Part shown: positions 44,419 through 56,096 of the stretch, one piece after another
Numbering within the stretch: the stretch's first letter is position 1
Layout: each line of letters begins with the position of its first letter
Assembly (NCBI GenBank): GCA_029990175.1
Contig: JARKIP010000049.1
Location: forward strand, 9,278,001-9,342,000
Direction of reading: 5' to 3'
DNA: 64,000 bases
DNA from: Petunia secreta
Lineage: Eukaryota > Streptophyta > Magnoliopsida > Solanales > Solanaceae
Notes under the pieces: model-generated
Told to the model about the DNA's origin: nothing
Databases searched by the model: none
What the model saw: the letters and a program-made list of their open reading frames with translations, nothing else
Made by a program: the position numbers and the translations under genes

Positions 44419-44508
44419 ATGGCTTCTCAAAGAATTGTTATTTGTTTCTTCCTTTTACTTCTTTTCATAAGTGCCGCTCGCAGCGCAGCTCTGTCCCCTA
44501 ACTCCTGA
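44419..44508 (+). CDS. Small signal-peptide ORF (29 aa), possibly truncated gene
   Basis: ATG at 44419 opens a frame whose product begins MASQRIVICFFLLLLFISAA and continues RSAALSPNS to a stop at 44506. The first 24 residues have the charged start, hydrophobic core and small-residue cleavage region of a secretory signal peptide. A TATA box (TTATAAATGG, 44357-44366) lies 55 bp upstream and a C/T-rich leader follows, so promoter and start look like a genuine gene head. The sequence then runs into the AATCATTAAACAAGAC repeat, suggesting the mature part was replaced. The family is not recognised. The copy at 46974 supports a former gene here. Confidence 0.45.
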   Translation: MASQRIVICFFLLLLFISAARSAALSPNS

Positions 44509-44539
44509 TCTTCGTCCTTACAAGTATGGTAGGTCACAA

Positions 44540-44900
44540 CACAACGCGATGGAATCCTTAAACAAGACAAGGACACGGCGACGGAATCATTAAATAAGAA
44601 GGGATCACAACACAAGGCAATGAAATTATTAAACTAGACCAAGTCACAACACAAGGCGATGTCTTGTTTAATGATTCCGTCCCCGTTTATTGATTCCATT
44701 GCCTTGTGTTGTGACTCTACCATACTAGTAAGGACTAAGGAGGAAGATTAGGGGGGGTACGGTATCATTAAACAAGATGGGCTCATCAGAAATTAGCATG
44801 TTCAAAGCCATGAGTATGAAAGTGTAGGTAAAGGCATCTTCCTGGAGCTTCTCAAATCTTCCACATTTTGAAAAAATGTCCACCACCCATTTCACAGTTG
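44540..44900. repeat. AATCATTAAACAAGAC module, copy 2
   Basis: Direct and inverted copies of GGAATCATTAAACAAGAC-like words and of TCACAACACAAGGCGATG form an imperfect palindrome around 44665. The right part (44720-44900) matches the flank of U2 copy 1. Confidence 0.65.
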
Positions 44901-45424
44901 AACAAGACTATATAATCAACATTATCTTAACTAGATAGTATCTTCAACCCAAAGAAACCTAAACGTTTTACCTTCAACTCAAAGAAGCTTAACCGCAATT
45001 CAATCTAAAATTTCATTCAAAGTCGCTTAAGCATAACTCATTAGTGATTAAGTTAACTAACTTTGGATTGAAAAATTAACAAAATATCCAACTTAAGTTG
45101 GAACACGTGCAGAGAGTCGATTGGCATATCACAATCGGAAAATAGCCAAATTTACCCTAGTGGAAATTATTTAGTTTTACCCTTCGTTAACCTATTTGTC
45201 ACTAAATATCTCTACCATTAAAGGCATCACACGTAGTGCTTTAGGTGAACACATTTTTTTCCTCCAGCTCCTACATTATGTCCAAAAGATTCGAAATTCA
45301 TTTACCAATTGACAATCAAGTGATAGAATAATTTGTAATTATAGGTATTATTACCAAGAAATAAAGCCTTTGTTTACGTATAGCCATTACACTCAGAATC
45401 AGAATTAGGTTTATAGTTGAGTTA

Positions 45425-45841
45425 GAGCCTGTTTGGCCAAGCTCCTGGGGAGATGTGCTTATTTTTCTAAAAAAATACTTGTTTTAAAATTTTGGGGGTG
45501 TTTGGCCAAGCTTCTTGGGAAAAATAAGTGTTTTTACTGTTTTTCTTCTATGGGGAAAAAGCTGAAAAAAGCTGAAAAAAGTAAGTGCTTTTGATTATTT
45601 GGGACAAGAATACCCATTTCAAATTTCCATATTTAATCAAATTAATATTATTATATATTCATTTTCGTAATTTGATAATTTTTTAAAATATTGGTCAAGC
45701 ACAAATTATTAACAAAAGCACTTCTCTAAAATTTGGCCAAACACAAACTGCTTATCTTACAAAGCACTTATTTGAAAAATACTTTTGATAAAAAGCACTT
45801 CTCAAAATAAGCTGATTTTGGTAGCTTGGCCAAAGAGACTC
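45425..45841. mobile_element. Tourist-like MITE, GAGCCTGTTTGG family
   Basis: Ends GAGCCTGTTTGGCCAAGC and GCTTGGCCAAAGAGACTC, flanked by TTA (45422-45424 and 45842-45844). A second inner GTGTTTGGCCAAGCTT at 45494 suggests one MITE inserted in another. Confidence 0.7.
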
Positions 45842-45844
45842 TTA

Positions 45845-46562
45845 GAGCCTGTTTGACCAAGCTTCTGGAAACTCTTTATTTTCAGAAGTGCTTTTGTTCA
45901 AAAGTGCTTTTTCTAAAAGTACTTTTAGAGAAAAGCAGTTTGTGTTTGGCCAACTCATTTGAGAAACACTTTTGTCAATAGTTGAGTTGTAATTTGTGTT
46001 TGGCCAAGCTTTTGAAAAAGTACTTTTGAGTATTAAATTACGAGTAAGGACATTTAAAGATTCAAATTGCAGATATTTAACTAGATAAAGAATTTTAAAT
46101 ATTTATGCTCAAACACTCTATTTAATTTTATTATTTATTTAAAATAATTTCCAAATACATCATACAGAATTGAATATTCTAGATCTATTCCTTAAAAAAG
46201 ATGTTATTTGATTAAAAAATTCTAACAATAGTTATGTAGGTGTACGTAGAAAAAATAAGGAAAAAAAAATAATGTATTATTTATATATTATAATTATTAT
46301 GTTAAAATAAGTAGGGATAATTCGGTATATAAGTAATTCTGGTAAGGATATTTTTGGAATGATAGAAATTAAAAACAGCTTCTGCTTCTCCTCAAAAGCA
46401 CTTTTGGGAAAAAGCTACTTTTTCCAGCTTCTTCCCCACAGCAGAAAAACAGCTTCTGCTGCCACTCAAAAGCACTTATTTTTCTCCTAGAAGCTTGGCC
46501 AAACACCTCAATTGTTCAAAATAAGCACTTTTGGCTCTCCAGAAGCTTGGCCAAACAGGCTC
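45845..46562. mobile_element. Composite GAGCCTGTTTGG MITE
   Basis: Ends GAGCCTGTTTGACCAAGCTT and AGAAGCTTGGCCAAACAGGC plus TC. Internal TTTGGCCAAGCTT and CTTGGCCAAACACCTC words show further nesting. The left TTA is shared with the preceding MITE; the right flank reads TAA, so its duplication is imperfect. Confidence 0.6.
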
Positions 46563-46973
46563 TAAAAATAAGCACTTTTAGTAAAAGTGATGATTTCAAG
46601 GATTAATTTACAAAGTGCTTCAATAAGTAAAAAATAATATAAATAGAAGTGGCATAGAAAATAACATAGAGGATCCAAAGTGATTTTGTCTCTTGTGTTG
46701 TTGCTGACAAGAATGATTCAAAGTAAGCCCGTGATTTAGTTAAACCAATTCCCACATAAATATGCTCAAGCAGGTTAGTTCCTAATTTTTAGTATTAATT
46801 AATGTCATCTGCAACAAATTTCGGGGCATAATCCAGCACAAATTTGATGAAATCAGCTTGGTCACACATTTAAGTAAACTACAGCTTGGTTGAAGCAGGA
46901 CCCTTATAAATAGAACCTTGGCTTCATTCCACTCACTCACTTATCTACTCCACTTTCAAAGATTTTAGTTGAA

Positions 46974-47030
46974 ATTGCTTCTCAAAGAATTGTTATTTGC
47001 TTTTTCCTTTTAGTACTTTTACACAAACGA
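46974..47030 (+). pseudogene. Second copy of the signal-peptide ORF, start codon lost
   Basis: ATTGCTTCTCAAAGAATTGT matches the 44419 ORF but ATG is now ATT, and after ASQRIVICFFLLVLL the sequence diverges into the AATCATTAAACAAGAC module. The TATA word TTATAAATAG at 46904-46913 and the leader CATTCCACTCACTCAC are kept. Confidence 0.65.
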
Positions 47031-47300
47031 CGATGGAATCATTAAACAAGACGGGATCAGAAGACAAGGGCGATAGAATCATTAAACAAGACTAACTCAC
47101 AACACTAGGTGATGTCTTGTTTGATGATTCCGTCTCCGTTTGTTGTGATCTGGTTTTGTTTAATGATTCCATTGCCTTTGTGTTGTGACTCTACCATACT
47201 TGTAAGGAGGAAGATCAGGGGGGAAGGTATCATTAAACAAGATGGGGTCGCCACAAACAGTGATGGAATCATCAAACAGAAGGGGGTGCACACTTGAGAG
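47030..47300. repeat. AATCATTAAACAAGAC module, copy 3
   Basis: Same direct and inverted words as at 44540 and 7528, forming an imperfect palindrome near 47110. Short ORFs on both strands come from the repeat. Confidence 0.65.
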
Positions 47301-47413
47301 AAATTAAAAAGGCTCACTTTTATGTAGGGAACAGCTTTGTTCTCCTCTCAAAATAAAATATGAATAATATCTATGATTTCACTTATTCTTTCTTGCTATT
47401 CTTTTTTATATCT

Positions 47414-47520
47414 CCAAATCTAGTTTAAAATTTATCTGTGTGAGGTAAAACTATTTACAACAATTAAGTAAATCGCTTAAATCATGAAGCAGGATTCTGA
47501 ATTTTGGAACTACTAGATCA
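47414..47520 (+). repeat. Orphan U2 downstream flank
   Basis: CCAAATCTAGTTTAAAATTT is exactly what follows the U2 3' end in other copies (3' box AGTTTAA), and the next 100 bp (AACAATTAAGTAAATCG, GAAGCAGGATTCTGAAT) match the downstream flanks at 25140 and 38505. No U2 body precedes it. Confidence 0.7.
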
Positions 47521-48230
47521 TCTCTTGAAAGAGTTAACGTGTATCATACAAATGTCTTTTACAGGTTTAGTTAAGATTTGGCACAAGGTTCTCACATTTG
47601 TACTTTTGTTAGGTAGATGCATCACAGTTCGGTCCAGAAGGTCACGAAAGTTGGTTAGAACCCTTCAAAGTAAACATGTTTTCAGGATTACAATTCACTC
47701 CAGAGACAGTTTTTTCCATCATGAGCCAAGCAGCTTTGTAGAGATATATGTTAGAAGTGGAACTACTAGTAACTGGTGTCACCCTTTTGATCTTCAAAAA
47801 TATCAGTACCAATAATGAGATCCAGCTCTGCTTTGTCCCTCCCAAGCATGAGAATTCAACAGAGATCTTGTTATGACATATATACACGTAGTTTTGAGCT
47901 AATTACACAAAAAGGCCGCGCTAAATCTGCGAGCCCCTCACCTAGTGCCCAGTACCATCAATGTAGAGCAAAGGTAATGAAGAATGATTATGCAGGCAAG
48001 TTTCAATCTGGAAAAGCTGCTGCAAGGAAGAGGAGCTTAGAACCAACAACTAATTATCATTTAAGTACTTTCTACGATCACTAACGTTTGTGGACTCCAA
48101 TAGAACTAGAAAGCAACAACGAAAAAAGAAGGCAGGGGTGCAGCGGTAGCCCTTGCAGACATATTGTTACAGACTCCTAAATGAGCAAATAAATCTTGCT
48201 ATGTCCCTAGATCCTCTCCTCTACAGAACC
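47521..48230. other. Intergenic DNA between U2 relic and response regulator
   Basis: Open frames at 47504-47815 and 47815-48084 (+) and 47642-47887 (-) have no domain I recognise. The 3' UTR of the response regulator gene should extend into the right end; TTTATT on the minus strand near 48190 could contribute to polyadenylation, but no site is certain. Confidence 0.45.
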
Positions 48231-51200
48231 TCATAAACCTGACCCAAAAGAGTAAGCATCAAATCCAAATTCTCCACCTACTAACATTGCTCCATCTTGC
48301 TCCTGCATCACACAAATAAAAAACTTTAGTGCAAATGTATAATTATGTATCAAGGTACGATTATGTAAAGGCACTTTGAGACAGCAATAAAGATTCCAGT
48401 TTATTTTTCATATTTCGTGCTAATGAAATGAGGTTAAAATGGCCTGGATCTTAGCGAAAAAAATTATGGAGAGTATCCAAAATTTGTGCGTCTAAGAGCA
48501 ACGGGGACAGAAAACTGAAAGTAAAAATAGAATTATTCAACTAAAAAGATGCCTCAAACTTGGAAGTTGAAGACGTGAACAAGAGATGCATTAGGTGCGG
48601 ATGTTGATTGGTTTGTACTCAATTCCCATTGGATGCGATATTTAAGGAAATACTGGATTACAAGGAATGTTTTGTATTTCTAAAGCTTTAGGACCATATC
48701 ATCCCTATTCGACAGTCCCATCTTGCTTGGTTAGTATTGCATATATCATCAGCAGATCGTATCTAACCAGGAAAAGTAAGTGCATCATCTTGATGGGCTG
48801 GCGGTCAGTTAAAATACTAATGAAACTTGAAAACATAACTCTATCAAGTGGAAAACATTCTGTCTTCCCTGAAGACTGAAGACGGCAAAATTGCCTCTAG
48901 AATCCCCTCGAAGGCATAATTCCCAACTGCTAGTAGCTCTTATAGTTACTTTTTATATTTAAAGAGTAATCTTGAGAGTTTTCTACGTTTACGCATAACA
49001 TGCAACTAGAAAAGATCTAGACAACTTTGCATCCATGACAAAAAATTCATTGACTGATTAACAAACCCTGGGATGAGGCAGTACCTTGATCTCAAGTTGC
49101 CATGATAGAGGACAACTGGAGACGCAATTTTATTCGTTTTTTCCCTTTTTGTGGTGGTGGCAGGGATTGAGTGGGTGGTCAGTAAACCTCTATAGATCTT
49201 TTTCATGTTTTGGGTACAAGGTAAGAAAGGCATAACTCAACTGGCGACGCCATTTTATTCGTTTTTTCGCTTTTTGTGGTGGTGGTAGTGACCGAGTGGG
49301 TGGTCAGTAAACCTCTATAGACCTTTTTCATGATTTGGGTACAAGGTAAGAGACAGCCATAACTTGAATCATTCTCAATTTCCGGTAAACGTATATAAAC
49401 ATACAAACACACACGCCCTAATCCAAGCCACCGATTTAAGGAAGAGTCAATTTCTTGAGAAAGCTTACATAATCTGTTACCATATTTCCAACTGAGGATT
49501 TAGGTCAAGTAATGAAGTTCATCTCTTCTTCAAAATCAATTATACTACATCCGACTAATTTTTGTGTGAGGTGTTCTAGATAAACATTCAGATTTTAGCA
49601 TCTGTGAACATACAACTAGGAAAAAAGAGGCTTCAAAAAACAAGGAAGACTAGTACATAAAGGTTATCATACCCGTTTCATTGCACTTGTTAGATCATCG
49701 AGAGAGCCATAATCCTGAGGAAGAAAACCAACTTGTTGCTTTGTCGTCTCCAAGAGATAGTCTTCATTTGTCCTCGTCCTCGAGTTAAGAGTTAAGTTTT
49801 CACTCCCATTGTGTTGCATGAGAGCTGAAGAACCTCCATTTGATCTGCCAGTCAAAGACATGTCCACCCTTCTGCAGAACATATCATTGTTTTGGTCCAT
49901 ACTATTGGTTAAAAAGGCCACACCACCATTGCTAGAAACTTGAGAGCTCGAGCTGCCAAAAATATAGTTCGAGTTCCTGGAATAATTATGCTTCTGATCC
50001 TGCAACCTTTGGCAGGGTGCTTGGTTCATAATCTGAACAGCACCGCCGAAACTATCACGGCATTGTGTTTCTCCTCTTGAAGCTTCAAATGGTAAGGAAA
50101 CTATGGTGGAGGAAGAAAAACCAACAGGGTTGTTTTGCAATTGAGGGCCAGCTGAAGTATTATTGTCTCTTACCCTATCTTGAGGAAAATGGCTGTTACT
50201 GAAAGGTTCATTCAATGGTAAAGAACTAGATTGGAAGTTCAGAGGCTGGACAGAGTTTTGCCAATTCTCATTACATCCACCACGGTCCAGAAAATTGGAA
50301 GAACCACTTACTCCAGTATTAAAGGATTCAGAACTAAAAGAAGCAATAGAATGTTGATTTCCAATTCCTCCCCCCATCAGTGGTTGCTGGGAGTTCCCTT
50401 GAAGCAATATAGGATTATTTGAGATACCGGACAAGGAGCCATTTGAGATACCAACCACAGATCTAGAATCTGGGAATGTACTGGCCCCTGTGAGCAGTCC
50501 TGAGTCATCCAAAGGATTCAATTGCCCCATGTTTGTGGCACAGTTACTCTGCTGCAATTGATCAAGCTCCAATGATGCAGGAAGGCCTTGGAATAGACTT
50601 GCATTCTGTCCTGCAAGGAGAACATTTGAACTCGATTTCGTCAAAGCATTGATGGAGTTGCTCAAGTTTTGACCATGATTTGGTTGGAGCTGAGGTGACA
50701 ATGCCAGATTGCGAAGGCCTATACCAGCAGGACTATTTAGTCTACCGAACCTGCCTCCTGATGCACATGATGATAAGCTAGCCTGACCAAACCTTCCTGA
50801 TCCAGCCATTGTTCGAAAACCACCAAGCCCATCCAGTGAGCCCATTCGCATGTATGCAGAATCTCTAGCGGCAACCATGTTGGCTTGCTGGGTAGCTTCT
50901 GAGCTGATCCTTTTCAAGTAGAGCCTATACTTCTGTGACACAAAAAGAGAGCCTTATTAAAACTTTTCAAACAATATACCTTTGATCTTTTCTTGAAAGA
51001 AAAAAATAGAGGATACTAAGCATGGGATAACACTTGGAACACCTTTGCAACCGGTAAAGACAATGTTGGAGGAACTAATTTAGCTCTGGATATTACTCCC
51101 CTCATTATGATTTACAAATGCTTATTTTAAATAAGAAAATCCCGGCATTAACTATTTAACATTTGTGAAATGTAGCAAGAACTTTTTTTTGTCAAACGCT

Positions 51201-53226
51201 GTAGCAAGGGACAGGGCACATGATCCTCTCCATTCTTAGTCCAAGAGCAAGCATTATTCATAAACACCGAATATGGACTTCTCCAGGATTATATCTGTCC
51301 AATGTACGAAGATAAACACTGAGGGACGCAATTGATGTCATATATATTTCAATAGCACAACTTCAATGATCCACGTTTCAAAGATTCACCTTTTTTATTT
51401 CCACATTCAAAAACAGGTCTAGCCAGAAGACCTAATTCTGTAAAAATATCAAGAAACAGGACCAAAATGCAACATATGGAATTATAAAGAACAGGGAGAG
51501 ATTAGTGCCTGGAGATGGCTAGCCACATTCTCTCTTGAAAGTTTTTCAACATTCATCAGGTCAAGAATCCTCTTAGGGACAGCTCCTGCATCAGAAACAG
51601 GATGAATAAGTTACTCAATTTATATGGAAACATCCACATCACAGATTAGACAAAGACTACCAAAATAGTGCTAAAGAACCTACTTTCAAGGCCTAACTGA
51701 TTAACTGCTGCAACGAACTTCCTGTGAAGCTCTATGGACCAAACAACACGAGGTTTCTTCTGAGTTGCTGGATCTTCATTGTCATTTCCGTTTTCATCAC
51801 TTTCATATTCTTCATCCTTCCTTTTCTTGTTAAGCTTCCCATTTTGATCTGCATTATCTAAAAGTTGGGGTCCTTTCCCACTTTCACCACTTCCCTGTTG
51901 AGCGATGTCTTGTTCGTTAGACTTGTTCTGCTTCTTAGAATGAACTTTCTTTTTCCTTATTACATGTTGCCATATATTCTTCAGCTCCTCAAGCCGCACA
52001 GGTTTCAACAAATAGTCACAAGCTCCATGATCTATTCCCTTCATTACAAGTCTGCTATCACCGTTTGCTGACAACACTGCACAAAAAAGGCTCAATGATC
52101 AGTGAATGAAATAAACCTTCAAGGCTTAGAGCATCCATTAGCCGTTAACATAATCTAATATAGAAAATGAAAATATATTCATTACTTATCAAAAATAAAT
52201 GAATAGATATACAATGCTTGATGTTAGAATGTTTTATCTACTGGTAGCCAAGGGAAAAAAACACAAAAGATAGATCTACAAATATGATAAATGAAGTTTA
52301 TACTTACTTATGACTGGAAGATCCATCTCAAGACCAACAAGCTCCAGAAGTTTAAACCCATCCATATCAGGCATGTGGACATCACTGATTACCAGGTCAA
52401 ATCTATCTCTGTTTTCCCTCAACATCTTCAACGCCGTTCTAGCCTGACTTGTCGTAGTTACTGTGAAAAAACAGATCAGATTAAAAAAAGAGCAACATAA
52501 TCAAAGATTTTGATGGGGGAAACAAAAAACACTTCATTCACCTGGAAAGGCTCAATGATCGATGGATGAAATAAACCTCCACTATGAGTCTATGACTAAC
52601 AATTACGTTGTACGGAAAAACAACAATGAAAAGCCAAAAGCAACTCAAAAGAAGTCCAAGGTAACTTTTCTTTCATTATGACTTCCATTGTTGGAAAGCA
52701 ATTGAAAAAAGCATGACAAGTCTTGGACAATGAACAACAATTCAAAATCTAGGTGTTGAGATCTAAAATGGTCCTTTTGAAAGTCCAAATCAGAACACAC
52801 AGTTATAATATAGTAGAAGACTACAAAGGTGCCTTTCATAATGAAACAGAAATCCCATCAACAACAATTACGCCTCAATGCCAAACAAGTTGGCGTCGGC
52901 TGTATGAATCATCATTGACTGTGTTAAACAGAAAATCCCAAATATCAGAAATTGCATTTAGCCTCAGACAAGAAAATAAATTCAGTAAACTTGCCAACTA
53001 CACCAAATTGATAAACTAAACTGATAATTTAAAAACACCAAATAAAGAATTAAGCAAAAACATGTAAAAACATAGTACCTTGATATTGGCATTTCTTAAG
53101 CAGACCATCTAACAACTTCAAACAAATAGGGTCATCATCAACAGCAAGAACCCTCATACCAACTGGGAAATTATCAAAGTTGTCACTTTCACCACCCATA
53201 TTTCCTCTGATTTCCTCTACAGTCAT
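48231..53226 (-). CDS. Type-B two-component response regulator (ARR10/ARR12 clade)
   Basis: Nuclear transcription factor of cytokinin signalling. Six coding exons: 53226-53079, 52460-52308, 52076-51684, 51585-51509, 50932-49673 and 48302-48231, total 2103 nt, 700 aa, all in phase. The receiver domain (about 23-137) has the acidic pair in VDDDP, phospho-acceptor D76 in SDVHMPDMDG and K125 in YLLKPVR. An acidic/basic linker with KKRK precedes the GARP/Myb DNA-binding domain (about 207-266), from KKPRVVWSIELHRKF to ASHLQKYRLYLKRI. A long Ser/Asn/Gln-rich activation region ends EQDGAMLVGGEFGFDAYSFG. The MTVEEIRG start is in the usual position; an upstream in-frame Met (53298) lies in a probable 5' UTR intron. 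Intron 4 begins GC (CTCCAG|GCACTA). Intron 5 is 1.37 kb. I see no lesion. It probably activates type-A regulators after His-Asp phosphorelay (family knowledge). Confidence 0.95.
49110..49370. repeat. Tandem duplication in intron 5 of the response regulator
   Basis: Two units of about 130 bp share GCCATTTTATTCGTTTTTTC-like sequence, GTGGTGGTGG, GAGTGGGTGGTCAGTAAACC and GGGTACAAGGTAAGA. Confidence 0.8.
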
Positions 53227-53228
53227 CT

Positions 53229-53802
53229 CTGAAACCACAATATCAAAAACACCCACAACAGAAAATGATAAAAAGTTTAGAAACTTATCATATAACAATT
53301 AAAAAAAGGTCACTTTCTTGAATCTTTATGAAAAACCAAGTATAGATAACAACTTGAATAAATCAAACAACTAAAGAAGAGATCTTTAAAGAGTAGTAAG
53401 TAAAAACTGTACGTGTGGACAATGAATTAATGATTGTGATGGTCAGAACAAAGTGACTTATTTCAAGTTTCAACGACGACAACAGCAACAACAATATGGA
53501 AGTATAATTCTACGAGTGAGGTGCAGAAAAGATGAAATATAATATATACTATTATCTTTATTTGACAAGGTAGAGAAACTATTTCCGATACCTCAACGAC
53601 CAATCAAAGTTTCAACCCAACAAAATACAACAAATCATACAAGTATTCTAATCATACAACACATCAACTTTTTCTTGTACTTACTTCTCTCTCTCTTCTC
53701 TGTATTTGTCTTTTAGCTTTTTTTCAACCCACCCCCCTTACACACTTGTTACAAAAAGACATTGGTAATAATTAAATATTAGTTTTTGGCAATGTTATAT
53801 AT
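53229..53802 (-). promoter_or_regulatory. Putative promoter and 5' UTR intron of the response regulator
   Basis: On the minus strand, TATATAA at 53802-53796 could be the TATA box. A GA-rich leader follows, ending in AGAGAA|GTAAGTAC (donor at 53684). TGGTTTCAG at 53237-53229 would be the acceptor two bases before the start codon. A leader intron of about 456 bp is therefore likely, but only cDNA can show it. Confidence 0.5.
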
Positions 53803-56096
53803 GGACATAAAGCTAAATTTATGGTACTATAGTTTTGTTTATAGTCATACTGTTAGCTTTTTTTCAACTTTACTTTTACTAAGGAACCACAGAAGCATGC
53901 ATATTTGGAACTGAACTTGTAGACTTTTTAGAACTGATCACATGTACTTCATCCCCATGTAATAAAATTGACACGTCAATGAATCTTAGCCTTCCATTTT
54001 GGATAGTAACTTGTTAAGTGTTTAAACTTTAAACTAATCTTGACTTTTTTTTAATTAATAATAATATGCTCATATTTTCTTGGATCCATCTTGGATTTAC
54101 TTAATCTAGACAGTTTGCTACCCTAAGAAGCTGTTATATTATTTCTTTTTACATTTACACAATTTTTTAGGGTGTTAATTAGGGCGAATCTAGGCTACGA
54201 GTTCGACATAATTAATAGTGATGGTCTAGACCTTGTATTTTTGTTAAAATTCACTTAAAATAAATAATTTAAAGAAGTAATATGATTCATTCATAATTTA
54301 TAAAAATATTAGTTGAAGAAAGGGAGAAGGTTGACTAGGGAATTCATGAGCTGGCCATGTAGTAGATGTGGCTATGTATTTATAATGAAGTGTTTAATTT
54401 TGAATACATTTTATTTTATGTAAATTTTGTAACGGTGAAATGGAACATTTAGAGTAGAATGGCAAGTTAATGAAGAATCTTGTCTAATTAATACTTAATG
54501 ATTCAGGACTTAAATGCTAATGATACTCTAAGGCATTTTCCTTCAGTAGAAGAGTTACATCTCAGCCATTACATTATTTGATTTAACGTTTTTATTTTCA
54601 ATTTTTAAGAAATTGACTTCCCATTAGTTAATTTAGGAAATGATTAGTCATCCTATTAACTAGCGGTGATTGGCTGCTTGCTTCACGTCTTCACTTGACT
54701 ATTTTTCCTTTTTTTTTTCTAATAAAACAGCCAAATTGTAAGAGTTTAACTAATATCTATCAGTAATCCCCATAAAAAATTGGATTTAAAAATTTGATAA
54801 TAAAACAAGTTATCTATTACATTCGATAAAAATAACTTGTTTCTATAAATTTTTCCTTATACCAACGGTGTTCAAATTGTAAACACACACACAAAAAACT
54901 GAAGTTGGGAGGAGCTAAGCTATTTAAAAGGTATGTTACTTAAACCTACTTTCCCCATTGACTCAATGAAATGTGGTTCTTCTTCAAGATTTAGTATGGA
55001 CAAATTGAGAGATATTATGGAAAATATATATTTCTGTTGTTTCTGACTTAAAGACCTTTCCAAAATCAATGAAGTAATATCATTTTTCATTATAATTTGA
55101 AAGAATTTAAACCTTTCGTAATTTCTTTTCTTCAATCACCGTTTATTATTACGCTATTCTAATGGTAAGACAGGCGTGACATATATATAACTTTTATCAA
55201 TAAATTTGAGAGAGTTCGACGCAGCCTAATGTGAACTATACTTAAGCTTACATTTAATTTCATACAATGGATACTATACTCAAAGTCCAATTGATCTAAA
55301 GTTAGAGGGTGTTTGAATTGACTTTTAAAAGTGGTTATAAATTAACTTTTAATTTTTAGCTCTTTTAACTTTAAAAGTAAGTACTTAAAAGTATATTTTA
55401 TTTTAGTCAAGCACCCCTCAAAAAAAAAATTCTTATAAGTCATTTGGGCCAAAATTTAGAAAGTTTAGAAATTTTTTTTTTTATTTTCTTAAACTTCGTC
55501 TCTTTGTTAGTGTCCCATCCCTCACCGTTTCCCTCTTTCTAGACTCACTTCCTTTGCCTAATTTATCTGTTACTTATGTATCTAGTTATAGCCTATCATG
55601 TAACATGTGCTTTTATTTTGAACCTCTATTTGGTCTTTTATCTACACCCCAAGGCTAGGAACTCAAATTATAGCCTTTTATGTAACATGAGGCTTTATTT
55701 TTGGTCGATTTTATTGACACCCCAAGGCTAGGAATTGGGCAGGTAGTAAAATTCGAACAATTAGGCACCCCTTTTCCTTACACTATTACCCTACTTCGCA
55801 TGTTGTTTGAACTTAATTCAATCTAAGTTTACTTCAAGAAAGGAAATAGTCAAACCTAATAAATATGATAAATTACCTATTCCAGAAGGGCCTTTCTCGC
55901 TTTTTTAGTAGAGTCCAATCAACGTGGATTTTTTTTATTTTTATTCTTCAAAAAATAAATAATATTATTACGACTAATCATCGGTCAACTGACCATAAGA
56001 ATTACATTTCAAAAAGGGCATCCTTGCCAGAAGATTGATCTCCTCAAAAAACCTCTTTATACATAAAGATAACTAAAGATGTAAAGGAGATACTAA
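53803..56096. other. Intergenic DNA upstream of the response regulator
   Basis: AT-rich. A (CA)n-like word occurs at 54884. An imperfect tandem repeat with TATAGCCTNTNATGTAACATG and ACACCCCAAGGCTAGGAA lies at 55580-55740. A GTGTTTGAATTGACTTTTAA MITE-like start is at 55308, without a defined partner end. No gene was recognised. Confidence 0.5.

Larger units (their letters stand above)
43950..47300. repeat. Tandem duplication holding the signal-peptide ORF
   Basis: Unit 1 starts with TTTCCTCCGGCTCCTACATG at about 43960 and unit 2 with TTTCCTCCAGCTCCTACATT at about 45250. Each continues through AAAAGATTC, a TTATAAAT-type TATA, the signal-peptide ORF region and an AATCATTAAACAAGAC module. Unit 2 is enlarged by MITEs (45425-46562). 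Confidence 0.7.

Noticed and set aside
47504..48084. Two adjacent plus-strand ORFs of 103 and 89 codons
   Set aside because: No recognisable domain, basic low-complexity composition, overlapping minus-strand frame; described only as intergenic sequence.
53227..53298. Upstream in-frame Met (MLYDKFLNF...) as start of the response regulator
   Set aside because: It adds a hydrophobic stretch not seen in the family, and a good 3' splice acceptor (TTTCAG) lies two bases before the MTVEEIRG start.
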